Source: Actinomadura bangladeshensis (GTDB lineage: Bacteria; Actinomycetota; Actinomycetes; Streptosporangiales; Streptosporangiaceae). Taken from it: a stretch of 38,453 nucleotides of DNA. Within the stretch, counting starts at the first letter, position 1. The number at the start of each line of letters is the position of its first letter. The notes under the pieces were generated by a model that was not told where the DNA came from, made no database searches, and saw nothing but the letters and a program-made list of their open reading frames with translations. This document shows, piece after piece, positions 1-12,100 of the stretch. The DNA lies in the NCBI RefSeq assembly GCF_004348335.1, contig NZ_SMJW01000052.1, positions 1 through 38,453 of the forward strand, read 5' to 3'. A program made the position numbers and the translations under genes.

Positions 1-1600
1 CTCCTCGACGGTCTGGTGCTGGAACACGTCGCGGGGCGTGATGACCAGGCCCGACTGGCGGGCCCGGGACACCAGCTGGATCGCGATGATCGAGTCGCCG
101 CCCAGGTCGAAGAACCCGTCGTCGATCCCGACCCGCTCCAGCCCCAGTACCTCGGCGAACAGCCGGGCCAGAGTCTCCTCCTCCGCGGTGCGCGGCGTAC
201 GGGACGACACCTTGGCGGCGAAGTCGGGGGCGGGCAGCGCCTTGCGGTCGAGCTTGCCGTTGGCCGTCAGCGGCAGCGCGTCCAGCTCGACGACCACGGC
301 CGGGACCATGTAGTCGGGCAGGTCCCTGCCGACGAACCGGCGCAGCTCCGACGAGTCGACGCCCGATCCGGCGACGTAGGCGACCAGGCGGTCGTCGCGG
401 ACGATCACCGCGGCGTCCTCGACGGCGTCGTGCCTGGTCAGGGCGGCCTGGACCTCGCCCAGCTCGATCCGGAAGCCGCGCAGCTGCACCTGCTGGTCGG
501 CGCGCCCCAGGTATTCGAGGGTGCCGTCGCGGCGCCAGCGCCCGACGTCGCCGGTGCGGTACATGCGGGTGCCGGGCGCGCCGTGCGGGTCGGCGACGAA
601 CCGCTCGGCGGACAGGGCGGGCCGGTTCAGGTAGCCGCGCGCCAGGCCCGCGCCCGCGACGTACATCTCGCCGGGCACACCTGCCGGGACGGGCTGGAGG
701 CGGTCGTCCAGGACGTAGACGCGCAGGTCGGGGATGCCGACACCGATGATGCTGCCGGGCGCGGTCGCGGCGTGGACCTGGTCGAGCGCGATGTAGGAGA
801 CATGGACGGTCGTCTCGGTGATGCCGTACATGTTGACCAGCGTCGGCGCGTTCTCGGGATGCCGGGAGTACCAGTCTTCGAGACGGCCCAGCTCCAGGGC
901 TTCGCCGCCGAACACGATGTAGCGCAGCGCCAGGTCGGTACCGGGATTGGCCTTGTCGGCGGCCATGAGCTGGTAGAACGCCGACGGGGTCTGGTTGAGG
1001 ACGGTGACCTTCTCGGCATCCAGGAGCTTGAGGAAGTCCTCGGGCGACCGTGATGTCAGATACGGAACGACGACCAGACGCCCGCCGTACAGCAGCGGAC
1101 CCCACAACTCCCAGACGGAGAAGTCGAACGCGTAAGAGTGGAACAACGTCCACACGTCATCCGGGCCGAACTCGAACCACTGCTCGGTCGAGCGCAGCAG
1201 ACGCCCCACGTTCTGATGCGGGATCACCACGCCCTTGGGGCGACCCGTCGAACCAGAGGTGTAGATGACGTACGCGGGATGATCCGGTGAGACTGCGACA
1301 CCGGGGTTGGTGTCGGGCATGCCGGTGGCATCGAGATCGTCCGGGCCGAGCGTGAGGACGGGCTGGGCGTCCTCGACCATGTACGCGATCCGATCCTCCG
1401 GATAATCCGGATCGATCGGCACGTACGCCGCACCCGTCTTCAACACCGCCAGAATCGCCACGACAAGGTCGGCCGAACGCGGCAGCGCCAACGCCACGAA
1501 CTGCTCAGGACCCACCCCCTCCCCGATCAACCGGTGCGCCAGACGATTCGCCCTCGCGTTCACCTCGCCATACGTCCACGACACACCCTCGAACGTCACC
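1..1600 (-). repeat. Direct repeat copy A: Thr-specific A-PCP segment
   Basis: This stretch matches 7614-9213 at a constant offset of 7613 nt with no indel in the places compared. The first 198 nt are identical by eye. Matching weakens at about 360-560 (the A7-A9 region) and fades beyond about 1590, at the C-A boundary. It encodes the threonine A domain core and PCP of the downstream NRPS. The patchwork of identical and diverged blocks suggests duplication followed by gene conversion. Confidence 0.88.
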
Positions 1601-4600
1601 GCGCGCGCATCCGGACGCACCGCCGCCTGCGCCTCGAACAGCGCCGGAATCGTCGTCCGCTCGGCGTCGCCTGCGCTCTTGCCGCCCGCCCAGCGGCGCA
1701 GCAGCGTGCGGCGCTCGCTCCGGTCGAGGATCTCGGCGGTGGTGATGGGTGCGTCGGGGTCGGCGACCAGTTCGCGGACGAGGCGCTCGAAGCGGTCGGC
1801 GATCGTCACGGCGGTGCCGGCGTCGAACAGGTCGAGGGCGTATTCGAGTCCGGCCTCGATGCCGCCGGGCGCGCCGCCGTCGCCGTGCCGTTCCTCCAGG
1901 TAGAGCGACAGGTCGTACTTGGCGGTGCCGGCCGTCAGGGGTTCGGCGCCGCCGGTGAGGCCGTCCAGTTCGAGCCGCGCCTCCGGGTTGTTCTGGAACG
2001 ACAGGGCGACCTGGAACAGCGGGTGCCGGGCCATCGACCGCGCCGGGTTGAGCACTTCGACGAGCCGCTCGAACGGCAGGTCCTGGTGCGCGTAGGCGGC
2101 GAGGTCGGTCTCCTTCACCCGCGCGATCAGCTCCCGGAACGACGGGTCCCCGGAGGTGTCGGTGCGCAGGACGAGCATGTTCACGAACATGCCGACGAGG
2201 TCGTCCAGGGCCTCATCGGTCCGGCCCGCGATGGGCGAGCCGATCGGCACGTCCGTTCCCGCGCCGAGCCGGGTGAGCAGCGCGGCGTAGGCGGCCTGCA
2301 TGACCATGAACAGGCTCGCGCCGTTCTCGCGGGCGAGCGCGAGGAGCCCGGCGTGCAGGCCGGCGTCCAGCTCGAACGCGTGCGTCCCGCCCCGGTAGGA
2401 CGCCTCCGCCGGGCGCGGCCGGTCGGCGGGGAGCCGCAGTTCCTCGGGCAGGCCGGCCAGGGCGTCCCGCCAGTACGCGATCTGCCGCGAGATCAGGCTG
2501 CCGGGGTCGTCCTCGGAGCCGAACAGTTCGCGCTGCCAGAGCGTGTAGTCGGCGTACTGGACGGGCAGCGGCGCCCACTGCGGGGCGCGCCCCTCCGCGC
2601 GGGACGCGTAGGCGAGGATCACGTCGCGGGCCAGCGGCGCCATCGACCAGCCGTCCGCCGCGATGTGGTGCAGGACCAGCATCAGGACGTGGGTGTCGTC
2701 CCCGAGCGCGAACAGCCGGGCGCGCAGCGGCGGCTCGACCGACAGGTCGAAGCCGCGCCCGACCTCGGCGGCCAGCGCTACCGGCAGGCCCGCCTCGCCG
2801 GTCTCGGCGACGTCGAGCCGGGGCCGGGCGGCTGCCGGTTCGAGGACGAGCTGGCGGGCGGTGCCGGACCCGTCCGGGAAGATCGTGCGGAGCGACTCGT
2901 GCCGCGCCACCACGTCGGCGAGCGCCTCCCGCAGGGCGTCCAGGTCGAGCACGCCGTTGAGGCGCAGCGCGACCGGCATGTTGAACGTCGCCGACGCGCC
3001 CTCGAACCGGTTGAGGAACCAGAGCCGCTGCTGCGCGTACGACAGCGGCACGACGCCGGGGCGCTCGGCCCGCACCAGCGGCGGGCGCACGTCGCCGGCC
3101 GCGTCGGCGAGACGTTCGGCGAGGCCCGCGGCGGTCGGCGCCTCGAACAGCGCCCGGACGGGCAGTTCGACGCCGAGCGCGGACCGGACCTTGCTGACGA
3201 GCCGCGTCGCGGTGAGCGAGTCGCCGCCGAGGTCGAAGAACCCGTCGTCGACGCCCACCCTCGGCACGCCGAGGATCTCCGCGAACAGCCCGCACAGGAT
3301 CTCCTCCTGCGGGGTCCGCGGCGCGCGGCCCGCGGCGGCGCCGGTGTCGGGCGCGGGCAGCGCGGCCCGGTCGAGCTTGCCGTTCACGGTGAGCGGCAGC
3401 GCGTCCAGGACGGTGAGCGCCGGGACCATGTAGTCGGGCAGCCGCTCGGCCGCGTACCTGCGGACGGCGGCGACGTCGGCGTCCGGGCCCACCAGGTAGC
3501 CGGCGAGGCGCTTGTCGCCGGGCCGGTCCTCGCGGACGACCACGGCGGCCTGCGCGACGCCCGGGCAGCCGGCGAGGACGTTCTCGATCTCGCCCGGCTC
3601 CACCCGGAAGCCGCGGATCTTCACCTGGTCGTCGGCGCGGCCGAGGTACTCGATCGTGCCGTCCGGGCGCCACCGGGCCAGGTCGCCGGTGCGGTAAATG
3701 CGGTCGCCGGGCGCGCCGAACGGGTCGGCGACGAACCGCTCGGCGGACAGGCCGGGCCGGCCGAGGTAGCCGCGCGCGAGCTGCGCGCCCGCCAGGTACA
3801 GCTCACCGGGGACGCCCGCCGGCACCGGCTGGAGCGCGGCGTCGAGCACGTACGAGCGGGTGTTGCGGTAGGGCGCGCCGACCGACGGGTGCTCGCTGAG
3901 CGCGACCACCTGGTTCATGGTGTCGATGGTCGATTCGGTGGGCCCGTAGAAGTTGCGCGCGGTGAGGCCCGGGATCGCGCGGAGTTCGGCCCACATGCTC
4001 TCGCCGATGGCCTCGCCGCCGAGGAGCAGCTGCGCGGGCCGGTGCCGCCCGTCGTCGTCCAGCAGGCCCGCTTCGCGGAGCGAGGCGAAGTGCGAAGGGG
4101 TCGTGTTCACCAGGTCGATCCGCTCGCGCGCCACGTACGCGGTGTACGCCTCGACGTCGCGGCGCGTGGCGTCGTCGATGAGGTGCAGCTCGTGGCCGTA
4201 CATCATCCACAGCAGGCCCATCCACGACGTGTCGAACGAGAACGACGCCAGGTGCGCGAACCGCATCCGCCGCCCGCCGGCGGCTTCGATCGCCGGGTCG
4301 ATGAACGCGTCCCGATGCGCCTCGAAGTAGTTGAGCACCCCCACGTGCGGGACGGTCACGCCCTTGGGACGACCCGTCGAACCCGACGTGTAGATGACGT
4401 ACGCCGCGTTCTCCGCCCGCAGCGTCCGCGCCGGGTCGTGCGCCGGCCTGCCAGTGGTGTCCGGGAAGTCGTCGGCGGTGATGGTGAGGGCGGTGCGGGC
4501 GTCCGCCAGCATGTAGGCGATGCGGTCGGACGGGTACTCCGGGTCGATCGGGACGTAGGCCGCACCCGCCTTGAGGACGCCGAGGATCGCGACGACGATC

Positions 4601-6138
4601 TCGGGCGTGCGCGGCAGGACGAGGGCCACCCGGTCCTCGGGGCCGATCCCCCGGGCGATCAGCTCGTGGGCGAGGCGGTTGGCGCGCTCGTTCAGCTCCG
4701 CGTAGGTCAGCCGGGTGCCGCCGCAGATCAGCGCCACGTCGGACGGGGTCCGGGCGGCCTGGGACTCGAACAGGGCCGGGAGGTTGCCGGTCGGGTGCTC
4801 AGCGGCGGTGTCGTTCCAGGCGGCCAGCGCCGCCCGGCCGGCGTCGCCGGCGAGGTCGACCGCGCCGATCGGGCGGCCGGAGTCCTCGGCGATCGCCTCC
4901 AGGAAGCGGCGGACGCGGGCGAGCAGCGCTTCGACGACCGCGTGCTCGTAGATGTCAGGGCGGTAGTGCAGGCGCAGCGACAGCCGCTCGCCGGGCAGGG
5001 CGACGAACGACAGGGGGAAGTGGGTCGCGTCGTAGGAGTCGGCCCCGGTGATGCGGACGCCGTTGAGCGAGCCGTCCATCGAGTCCGGGTCGAACGGGTA
5101 GTTCTCCAGCACCGTCATCGTGTCGAACAGCGCGCCGGTGCGGCCGGCCGCGCGCTGGATGTCGGTGAGACCGAGATGGTGGTGGGCGAGGAGTTCGGTC
5201 TGCTCCTCCTGGAGGCGCTCCAGCAGGGATCCGAGCGACTCGTCCATCCGGTAGCGGACGCGGATCGGCAGCGTGTTGATGAACAGCCCGATCATCTGCT
5301 CGACGCCGGGCAGTTCGGGCGGGCGTCCGGACACGGTCGCGCCGAACACCACGTCGTTCGTGCCGAGGAGACGGCCGAGGACGAGGCCCCACGCGCCCTG
5401 CAGGACGGTGCTGAGCGTGACGCCGTGGCGGCGGGCGGCGCGCGAGAGGCGGCGGGTGGTCTTCTCGTCCAGGTCGGTGATGGTCTGCTTCGGGGGTTCC
5501 GGGGCGCGGGCGGCGGCCTCGGGGGCGACGAGGCTGGGCTCGTCCACGCCGTCGAGGGCGCGGCGCCACGCCTCCTCGGCGGCGGCGCGGTCCTGCCCGG
5601 CGAGCCAGGCCAGGTAGTTCTTGTACGGGGTGACGCGCGGCATCCCCGCGTCGTGGCCGCCCTGCATGTAGAGCAGGAACAGCTCGGTCACGAGGATCGG
5701 CGTGGACCAGCCGTCCAGCAGGATGTGGTGGTTCGTCAGGATCAGCCGGAACCGCTCGGGGCCCATCCGGACGAGGACGAACCGCAGCAGCGGCGGCGCC
5801 GTCATGTCGAAGCCGCGCGCCCGCTCCCGCGCGACGACCGCGTCGGCCTCCGCCCCGGTAGCGGTGACCTCCTCCCACGGCAGCTCCACCGTGCGCGGGA
5901 TCACCTGGACGGGACGCGACAGGTCCTCGTGCCAGAACGCGGCGCGCAGGTTCGCGTGCCGCCGCAGCAGCGTCCCGGCGGCGGTGCGCAGCGCGGCGGC
6001 GTCCAAGGGCCCCTCAAGGTCGAGGACGACCTGGGCCGTGTAGACGTCGCCGTCGCCCGCGTCGAAGAGGGCGTGGAAGAAGAAACCCTGCTGCAAGGGC
6101 GACAGCGGCAGGATGTCCTCGAGGTCCCCCCGGTTCAC
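1..6138 (-). CDS. NRPS, modules C-A-PCP-C-A(Thr)-PCP (3' part beyond window)
   Basis: The 2046 codons visible here continue the assembly line of the NRPS upstream. The GTG start overlaps that gene's TGA as GTGA, so translation is probably coupled. Approximate layout by residue: C domain (opening [21 protein letters not shown] near 137; it follows an E domain, so a D-to-L condenser is expected), A domain 450-930 with A10 NGKLDR, PCP serine near 974, C domain (HHIAADGWS near 1157), A domain from about 1493, PCP serine near 2015. I read the first A code as D-T-M-N-L-G-F-I-D-K. It matches no code I know, but resembles the N5-hydroxyornithine code (DMENLGLINK) at six of ten positions, which is a weak hint. 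The second A code is DFWNVGMVHK, the threonine code. The frame is the same at 6138 and at position 1, and no stop was seen in the stretches I translated. No thioesterase lies inside the window. Confidence 0.93.
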   Translation of the reverse strand, partial: MNRGDLEDILPLSPLQQGFFFHALFDAGDGDVYTAQVVLDLEGPLDAAALRTAAGTLLRRHANLRAAFWHEDLSRPVQVIPRTVELPWEEVTATGAEADAVVARERARGFDMTAPPLLRFVLVRMGPERFRLILTNHHILLDGWSTPILVTELFLLYMQGGHDAGMPRVTPYKNYLAWLAGQDRAAAEEAWRRALDGVDEPSLVAPEAAARAPEPPKQTITDLDEKTTRRLSRAARRHGVTLSTVLQGAWGLVLGRLLGTNDVVFGATVSGRPPELPGVEQMIGLFINTLPIRVRYRMDESLGSLLERLQEEQTELLAHHHLGLTDIQRAAGRTGALFDTMTVLENYPFDPDSMDGSLNGVRITGADSYDATHFPLSFVALPGERLSLRLHYRPDIYEHAVVEALLARVRRFLEAIAEDSGRPIGAVDLAGDAGRAALAAWNDTAAEHPTGNLPALFESQAARTPSDVALICGGTRLTYAELNERANRLAHELIARGIGPEDRVALVLPRTPEIVVAILGVLKAGAAYVPIDPEYPSDRIAYMLADARTALTITADDFPDTTGRPAHDPARTLRAENAAYVIYTSGSTGRPKGVTVPHVGVLNYFEAHRDAFIDPAIEAAGGRRMRFAHLASFSFDTSWMGLLWMMYGHELHLIDDATRRDVEAYTAYVARERIDLVNTTPSHFASLREAGLLDDDGRHRPAQLLLGGEAIGESMWAELRAIPGLTARNFYGPTESTIDTMNQVVALSEHPSVGAPYRNTRSYVLDAALQPVPAGVPGELYLAGAQLARGYLGRPGLSAERFVADPFGAPGDRIYRTGDLARWRPDGTIEYLGRADDQVKIRGFRVEPGEIENVLAGCPGVAQAAVVVREDRPGDKRLAGYLVGPDADVAAVRRYAAERLPDYMVPALTVLDALPLTVNGKLDRAALPAPDTGAAAGRAPRTPQEEILCGLFAEILGVPRVGVDDGFFDLGGDSLTATRLVSKVRSALGVELPVRALFEAPTAAGLAERLADAAGDVRPPLVRAERPGVVPLSYAQQRLWFLNRFEGASATFNMPVALRLNGVLDLDALREALADVVARHESLRTIFPDGSGTARQLVLEPAAARPRLDVAETGEAGLPVALAAEVGRGFDLSVEPPLRARLFALGDDTHVLMLVLHHIAADGWSMAPLARDVILAYASRAEGRAPQWAPLPVQYADYTLWQRELFGSEDDPGSLISRQIAYWRDALAGLPEELRLPADRPRPAEASYRGGTHAFELDAGLHAGLLALARENGASLFMVMQAAYAALLTRLGAGTDVPIGSPIAGRTDEALDDLVGMFVNMLVLRTDTSGDPSFRELIARVKETDLAAYAHQDLPFERLVEVLNPARSMARHPLFQVALSFQNNPEARLELDGLTGGAEPLTAGTAKYDLSLYLEERHGDGGAPGGIEAGLEYALDLFDAGTAVTIADRFERLVRELVADPDAPITTAEILDRSERRTLLRRWAGGKSAGDAERTTIPALFEAQAAVRPDARAVTFEGVSWTYGEVNARANRLAHRLIGEGVGPEQFVALALPRSADLVVAILAVLKTGAAYVPIDPDYPEDRIAYMVEDAQPVLTLGPDDLDATGMPDTNPGVAVSPDHPAYVIYTSGSTGRPKGVVIPHQNVGRLLRSTEQWFEFGPDDVWTLFHSYAFDFSVWELWGPLLYGGRLVVVPYLTSRSPEDFLKLLDAEKVTVLNQTPSAFYQLMAADKANPGTDLALRYIVFGGEALELGRLEDWYSRHPENAPTLVNMYGITETTVHVSYIALDQVHAATAPGSIIGVGIPDLRVYVLDDRLQPVPAGVPGEMYVAGAGLARGYLNRPALSAERFVADPHGAPGTRMYRTGDVGRWRRDGTLEYLGRADQQVQLRGFRIELGEVQAALTRHDAVEDAAVIVRDDRLVAYVAGSGVDSSELRRFVGRDLPDYMVPAVVVELDALPLTANGKLDRKALPAPDFAAKVSSRTPRTAEEETLARLFAEVLGLERVGIDDGFFDLGGDSIIAIQLVSRARQSGLVITPRDVFQHQTVEE

Positions 6139-9100
6139 TGTTTCTGCCTCCACGCGGTCTGCAGCTTGTCGATCTCGGTCTGGTCCAGGTCGACGAGCAG
6201 GTCGGACGGGGTGAAGCCGGCCGCGTTGCCGGCGGCGGCGTCGGCGGCGAGGGCGCGCAGCGCGGTGAACCAGCCCTCCGCCAGCTCGCGGACGTCGGCG
6301 GGCTCCAGCAGGCCGCCCGGCCACGTCCAAGTCGCCGACAGCACGGGCCCGCCGGGCAGGTCGCGGGTGACCGCGTTGATCTCCAGGACGTGCGCGAGCG
6401 GCATCGCCGGGTCCTCGCCCGCGGGGAGGTCCTCGGCGGCGAGCGTCCAGTCGCCGCCCTCGTCCCCGGCCGCGACCCGGCCGAGGTAGTTGAAGGCGAT
6501 CTGTGCGGGCGGGACGGCGGCCAGCTCCTCGGCGGCGTCGCCGCCGCCGTGACGCAGCAGGCCGTAGCCGATGCCGCCGTCCGGGACCGCGCGGAGCTGC
6601 TCCTTCACCGTCTTGAGCGCCGCGCCCCCGGTCGCGTTGCCCGCGTCCAGCCGGACCGGGTGGATCGAGGTGAACCAGCCGGCGGTGCGGGACACGTCGG
6701 CGCCGGGCACGACGTCCTCGCGGCCGTGGCCCTCCAGGTCGATGAGGACGCCGGTGCCGCGCCCGCCCCGGTGGCGGCGCCACTGGGCGACGGCGAGGGC
6801 GAGGCCGGTGAGCAGCACGTCGTTGACCCGGCCGTGGAACGAGGCCGGGACGTCGGTGAGCAGCGGCCCGGTGACGTCGGCGGGCAGGTCGAGGGTGACC
6901 GAGCGGGCGCGGGCCGCGATGTCCACGCGCGGGTCGAGCGGCCGCTTCGCGAGGTTCTGCGGCGGGCCGTCGACGATGTCGAGCCAGTCCTCCAGCTCGT
7001 CCTCGCCCCGCTCGGACGCGGTGAGCTTCTGCGCCCAGCGGCGGAACGAGGTCGGGACGGGGTCGAGCGCCCCGCCGGCCCAGGCGGTGACGAGGTCGGG
7101 CAGCAGGATGCGCCAGGACACGCCGTCCACGACCAGGTGGTGCAGGACGAGGAGGAGGCGGCCCTGCTCCTCGCCCGCGTCGAGCCAGACGAGCTGCGCG
7201 ACCGTGCCGGCGGACGGGTCGAGGCGGTCGCGCGCGGCGGCGGCCTGCTCGGTGACGACGGCCTGGAGCTTGTCGGCGTCCAGCCCGGCGGCGTCCACGC
7301 GGGTGACGAGGTCGGCCGCGTCGCAGGACCCGGGCGGGCGGACGACGGGCTGCCATCCGTCCAGCCGGAGCCGGAGGATGTCGTGGTGGTCCAGGAGGGT
7401 CTGGAACGCGGCGGTCAGCCGCTCGATGCCGAGGTCCGGCGGCGTGCGCAGCAGCGTCGACTGGTGGAAGCCGCGGACGAGCGCGGCGTCGCCGCCGACC
7501 CGGTCGCGCAGCCACGCGACGATCGGGGTGACGGGGACGGGGCCGACCCCGGCGCCGGGCGCCTCGGCCTCGATCTCCTCGCCCTCCCCGACCGGTGTCG
7601 CGGTCGCGGCGAGCTCCTCGACGGTCTGGTGCTGGAACACGTCGCGGGGCGTGATGACCAGGCCCGACTGGCGGGCCCGGGACACCAGCTGGATCGCGAT
7701 GATCGAGTCGCCGCCCAGGTCGAAGAACCCGTCGTCGATCCCGACCCGCTCCAGCCCCAGTACCTCGGCGAACAGCCGGGCCAGAGTCTCCTCCTCCGCG
7801 GTGCGCGGCGTGCGGGACGACACGTTCGCCGCGAAGTCGGGGGCGGGCAGCGCCTTGCGGTCGAGCTTGCCGTTGGCCGTCAGCGGCAGCGCGTCCAGCT
7901 CGACGACCACGGCCGGGACCATGTAGTCGGGCAGGTCCCTGCCGACGAACCGGCGCAGCTCGGACGAGTCGACGCCCGTCCCGGCGACGTAGGCGACGAG
8001 GCGGCCGTCGCGGACGATCACCGCGACGTCGGACACCGCGTCGTGGCGGGCCAGCGCCGACTCGATCTCGCCCAGCTCGATCCGGAAGCCGCGCAGCTGC
8101 ACCTGCTGGTCACTGCGGCCGAGGTATTCGAGGCGGCCGCCGTCCAGCCACCGCCCGGTGTCGCCGGTGCGGTACATGCGGGCGCCCGGCTTGCCGTAGG
8201 GGTCGGCGACGAACCGCTCGGCGGACAGGGCGGGCCGGTTGAGATAGCCGCGCGCCAGCCCGGCCCCCGAGACGTACAGCTCGCCGACGACGCCGGGTGC
8301 GACCGGCTGGAGGCAGTCGTCCAGGACGTAGACGCGCAGGTCGGGGATGCCGACACCGATGACGCTGCCGGGTGCCGTGGCCGCATAGGCGCGGTCGAGC
8401 GCGACGTACGACACGTGCACCGTGGTTTCGGTGATGCCGTACATGTTGACCAGCGTCGGGGCGTTCTCCGGGTGCCGGGAGTACCAGTCTTCGAGGCGTC
8501 CGAGCTCCAGGGCTTCGCCGCCGAACACGATGTAGCGCAGCGCCAGATCGGTGCCCGGGTTGTCTCTGTCGGCGGCCATGAGCTGGTAGAACGCCGACGG
8601 GGTCTGGTTGAGGACGGTGACCCTCTCAGCGCCCAGGAGCTTGAGGAAGTCCTCGGGCGACCGTGATGTCAGGTACGGGACGACGACGAGTCGGCCGCCG
8701 TACAGCAGCGGACCCCACAACTCCCAGACGGAGAAGTCGAACGCGTAGGAGTGGAACAACGTCCACACGTCGTCCGGGCCGAACTCGAACCACTGCTCGG
8801 TCGAGCGCAGCAGACGCACCACGTTCTGGTGCGGGATCACCACGCCCTTGGGGCGGCCGGTCGAACCCGAGGTGTAGATGACGTACGCGGGATGATCCGG
8901 TGAGACTGCGACACCGGGATTGGTGTCGGGCATGCCGGTGGCATCGAGATCGTCCGGGCCGAGCGTGAGGACGGGCTGGGCGTCCTCGACCATGTACGCG
9001 ATGCGATCCTCCGGATAATCCGGATCGATCGGCACGTACGCCGCGCCCGTCTTCAACACCGCCAAAATCGCCACAACCAGATCAGCCGAACGCGGCAGCG

Positions 9101-12100
9101 CCAACGCCACGAACTGCTCAGGCCCGACACCCTCCCCGATCAACCGGTGCGCCAGACGATTCGCCCTCGCGTTCACCTCGCCATACGTCCACGACACACC
9201 CTCGAACGTGACCGCCAGTGCCTCCGGACGAGCAGCAACCTGCGCCTCGAACAGCGCCGGGATCGTCGCCCGTTCCACGGGGGCGGCGTCGCCGCCGGCC
9301 CAGGCGCCAAGGATGCGGGTCCGCTCGTCGGCCGAGAGGACGTCCGCGGCGCCGATGGGCGCGTCCGGGTCGGCGAGCAGCGCGGCAAGGTACCGCTCGA
9401 ACCGCTCGACGAGCCGCCGCGCGGTGGCCGGGTCGTAGAGGTCGAGCGCGTACTCCAGTTCGCCCTCGAACCCGTCCTCCCGCTCGGTGAGGATCATGAG
9501 CAGGTCGAACCGGGACGCGCCGGCGGAGAGGGGCTCGGGCTCGGCGCTGAAGCCGGGCGTCTCCAGCCGCGCCTCCGGGTTGTTCTGGAAGGTCAGGCCG
9601 ACCTGGAACAGCGGGTGCCGGGCCAGGTGGCGCGGCGGGTTCAGCACCTCGACGAGCCGCTCGAACGGGACGTCCTGGTGCGCGTACGCGGCGAGGTCGG
9701 TCTCCTTCACCCGCCCGACCAGGTCCCGGAACGACGGATCGCCGGAGGTGTCGGTGCGGAAGACGAGCATGTTCACGAACATGCCGACCAGGTCGTCCAG
9801 GGCCTCGTCGGTCCGGCCCGCGATGGGCGAGCCGATCGGCACGTCCGTTCCCGCGCCGAGCCGGGTGAGCAGGGCGGCGAAGGCGGCCTGGGCGACCATG
9901 AACGGGCTCGCGCCGGTCTCCCGCGCGATCTTCATGAGGGATGCGCGGACGTCCGCGCCGAGCAGGAACCGCTCGGTCCCGCCCCGGTAGGACGCCTGCG
10001 CCGGGCGCGGCCGGTCGGCCGGGATCGGCAGCTCCTCGGGCAGGCCGGCCAGGGCGTCCCGCCAGTACGCGAGCTGCCGCGAGACCAGGCTCCCGGGGTC
10101 GTCCTCGGAGCCGAGCAGCTCCTGCTGCCAGAGCGTGTAGTCGGCGTACTGGACGGGCAGCGGCGCCCAGTCGGGCGCCGTGCCGCCGGCGCGGGCCAGG
10201 TAGGCGGTGATGAGGTCGCGGGCGAGCGGCGCCATCGACCAGCCGTCGCCGCCGACATGGTGCAGGAGCAGCAGCACGACGTGCTCGTCCGGGCCGATCC
10301 GGAACAGGTGGGTGCGCAGCGGCGGCTCGGCGGTGATGTCGAACGCGTACCCGGCGGCCGTCGCGAGCCGCATCGGCAGCTCCGCCTCGGTCGTGCCCGT
10401 GACCTCCAGTTCGGGGCGGGCGGCGGCCGGGTCCAGGACGAGCTGGCGCGGCGCTCCCCCGGCGTCCGGCAGGACCGTGCGGAGCGTCTCGTGCCGGTCC
10501 ACCAGGTCGCCGATGGCGGCGCGGAGCGCGTCCGCGTCCAGGGGGCCGCGGATGCGCAGCGCCACCGGCATGTTGTAGGTCGCCGACGGCCCCTCGAAGC
10601 GGTTCAGGAACCACTGCCGCTGCTGGGCGTAGGACGGCGGGACCACGGCGGGGCGCTCGCGGGGTTCCAGCGCCGGGCGGCCGGCGCCGCCCCCCTCCAG
10701 GGCGGCGACGCGCGCGGCGAGGCCGGCGACGGTCGGCGCCTCGAACAGCGCCCGGACGGGCAGTTCGACGCCGAGGGCGCGGCGGATCCGGGTCGCGACC
10801 CGCATGGCGACGAGCGAGTCGCCGCCGAGGTCGAAGAAGTCGTCGTCGATGCCGGGCGCCTCGATGCCGAGGAGGTCGCCGACGATGCCGGCGACGGCGG
10901 CCTCGCGGGCGTCGCGCGGCGCCCGGTAGGCGGTGCCGGGGCCGGTCGGTTCCGGCTTGGGCAGCGCCTTGGTGTCGACCTTGCCGTTCGGTGTGAGCGG
11001 CAGCTCGTCCATGACGACCACGACGGCGGGCACCATCGACTCGGGCAGGCTCTCCCGGACGTGGGCGCGCAGCTCCTCGGGGTCGAGGGACTCGCCGGGG
11101 GCGGCGACGACGTAGGCGACCAGCCGGCTGCCGCCGGGCGCCGCGCTCCGCCGGGCCATGGCGGGGGTCCCGGCGCCGCCGAGTCCGGCCAGCACGGCCC
11201 GCACCTCGTCCGCGCCGGGCAGCTCGATGTCGCCGACTCGGCGCTCGGGGTCGGCGACCAGGGTGCGGACGAGGCCGTCCAGCAGCGCGGTCAGCCGCTC
11301 CGCGGTGGCGCGGTCGAAGACGTCGGGCCGGTACTCCAGCCGGAGCCGGAGCCGTTCGCCGGGAACCGCGAGCAGGGTCAGCGGGTAGTGGGTGGCGTCG
11401 ACCAGGTCGGCGTCCACGAGCCGGACCCCGTCGAACGCCGCGTCGAGCAGGGCGGCGTCGAACGGGTAGTTCTCGAACACCGTCATCGTGTCGAAGAGCG
11501 GGCCGGTCTTCGCCGCGCGCTGGATCTCGCCCAGCCCGAGGTGGTGGTGGGCGAACAGCGCGGACTGCTCGTCCTGGAGCCGGCCGAGGCTCTCCGCGAG
11601 GGTCTCGGCGTCGCGCAGCCGGACCCGGACCGGCAGCGTGTTGATGAACAGCCCGACCATCTGGTCGGCGCCGGCCAGTTCGGGCGGCCGGCCGGAGACG
11701 GTGGCGCCGAACACGACGTCGGAGCGGCCGGTGAGGCGCGCCAGCAGCAGCCCCCACAGGCCCTGCACGACGGTGTTCGGGGTGAGGCCGCGGCTCCGCG
11801 CCCGAGCGGTCAGCCCGTCGGACAGCTCCCGGCTCAGGTCGAGGACGACCGCCTCGGGCAGCACCGGCGGTGCGTCGGCGGCGGCGGGGGCCAGCAGCGT
11901 CGGGCCGTCGATGCCGTCGAGCGCCGTCCGCCACGCGTCGCGGGCGGCGTCGCCGTCCTGGGCGTCCAGCCAGGCCAGATGCTCCTTGTACGGCGCGGTG
12001 CGGGCGGGCCGCCCGCCCGAGTACAGGGTCAGCAGCTCACCGGCCAGCACCGGGACGGACCAGCCGTCCAGGACGATGTGGTGAGCGGTGAGCAGCAGGC

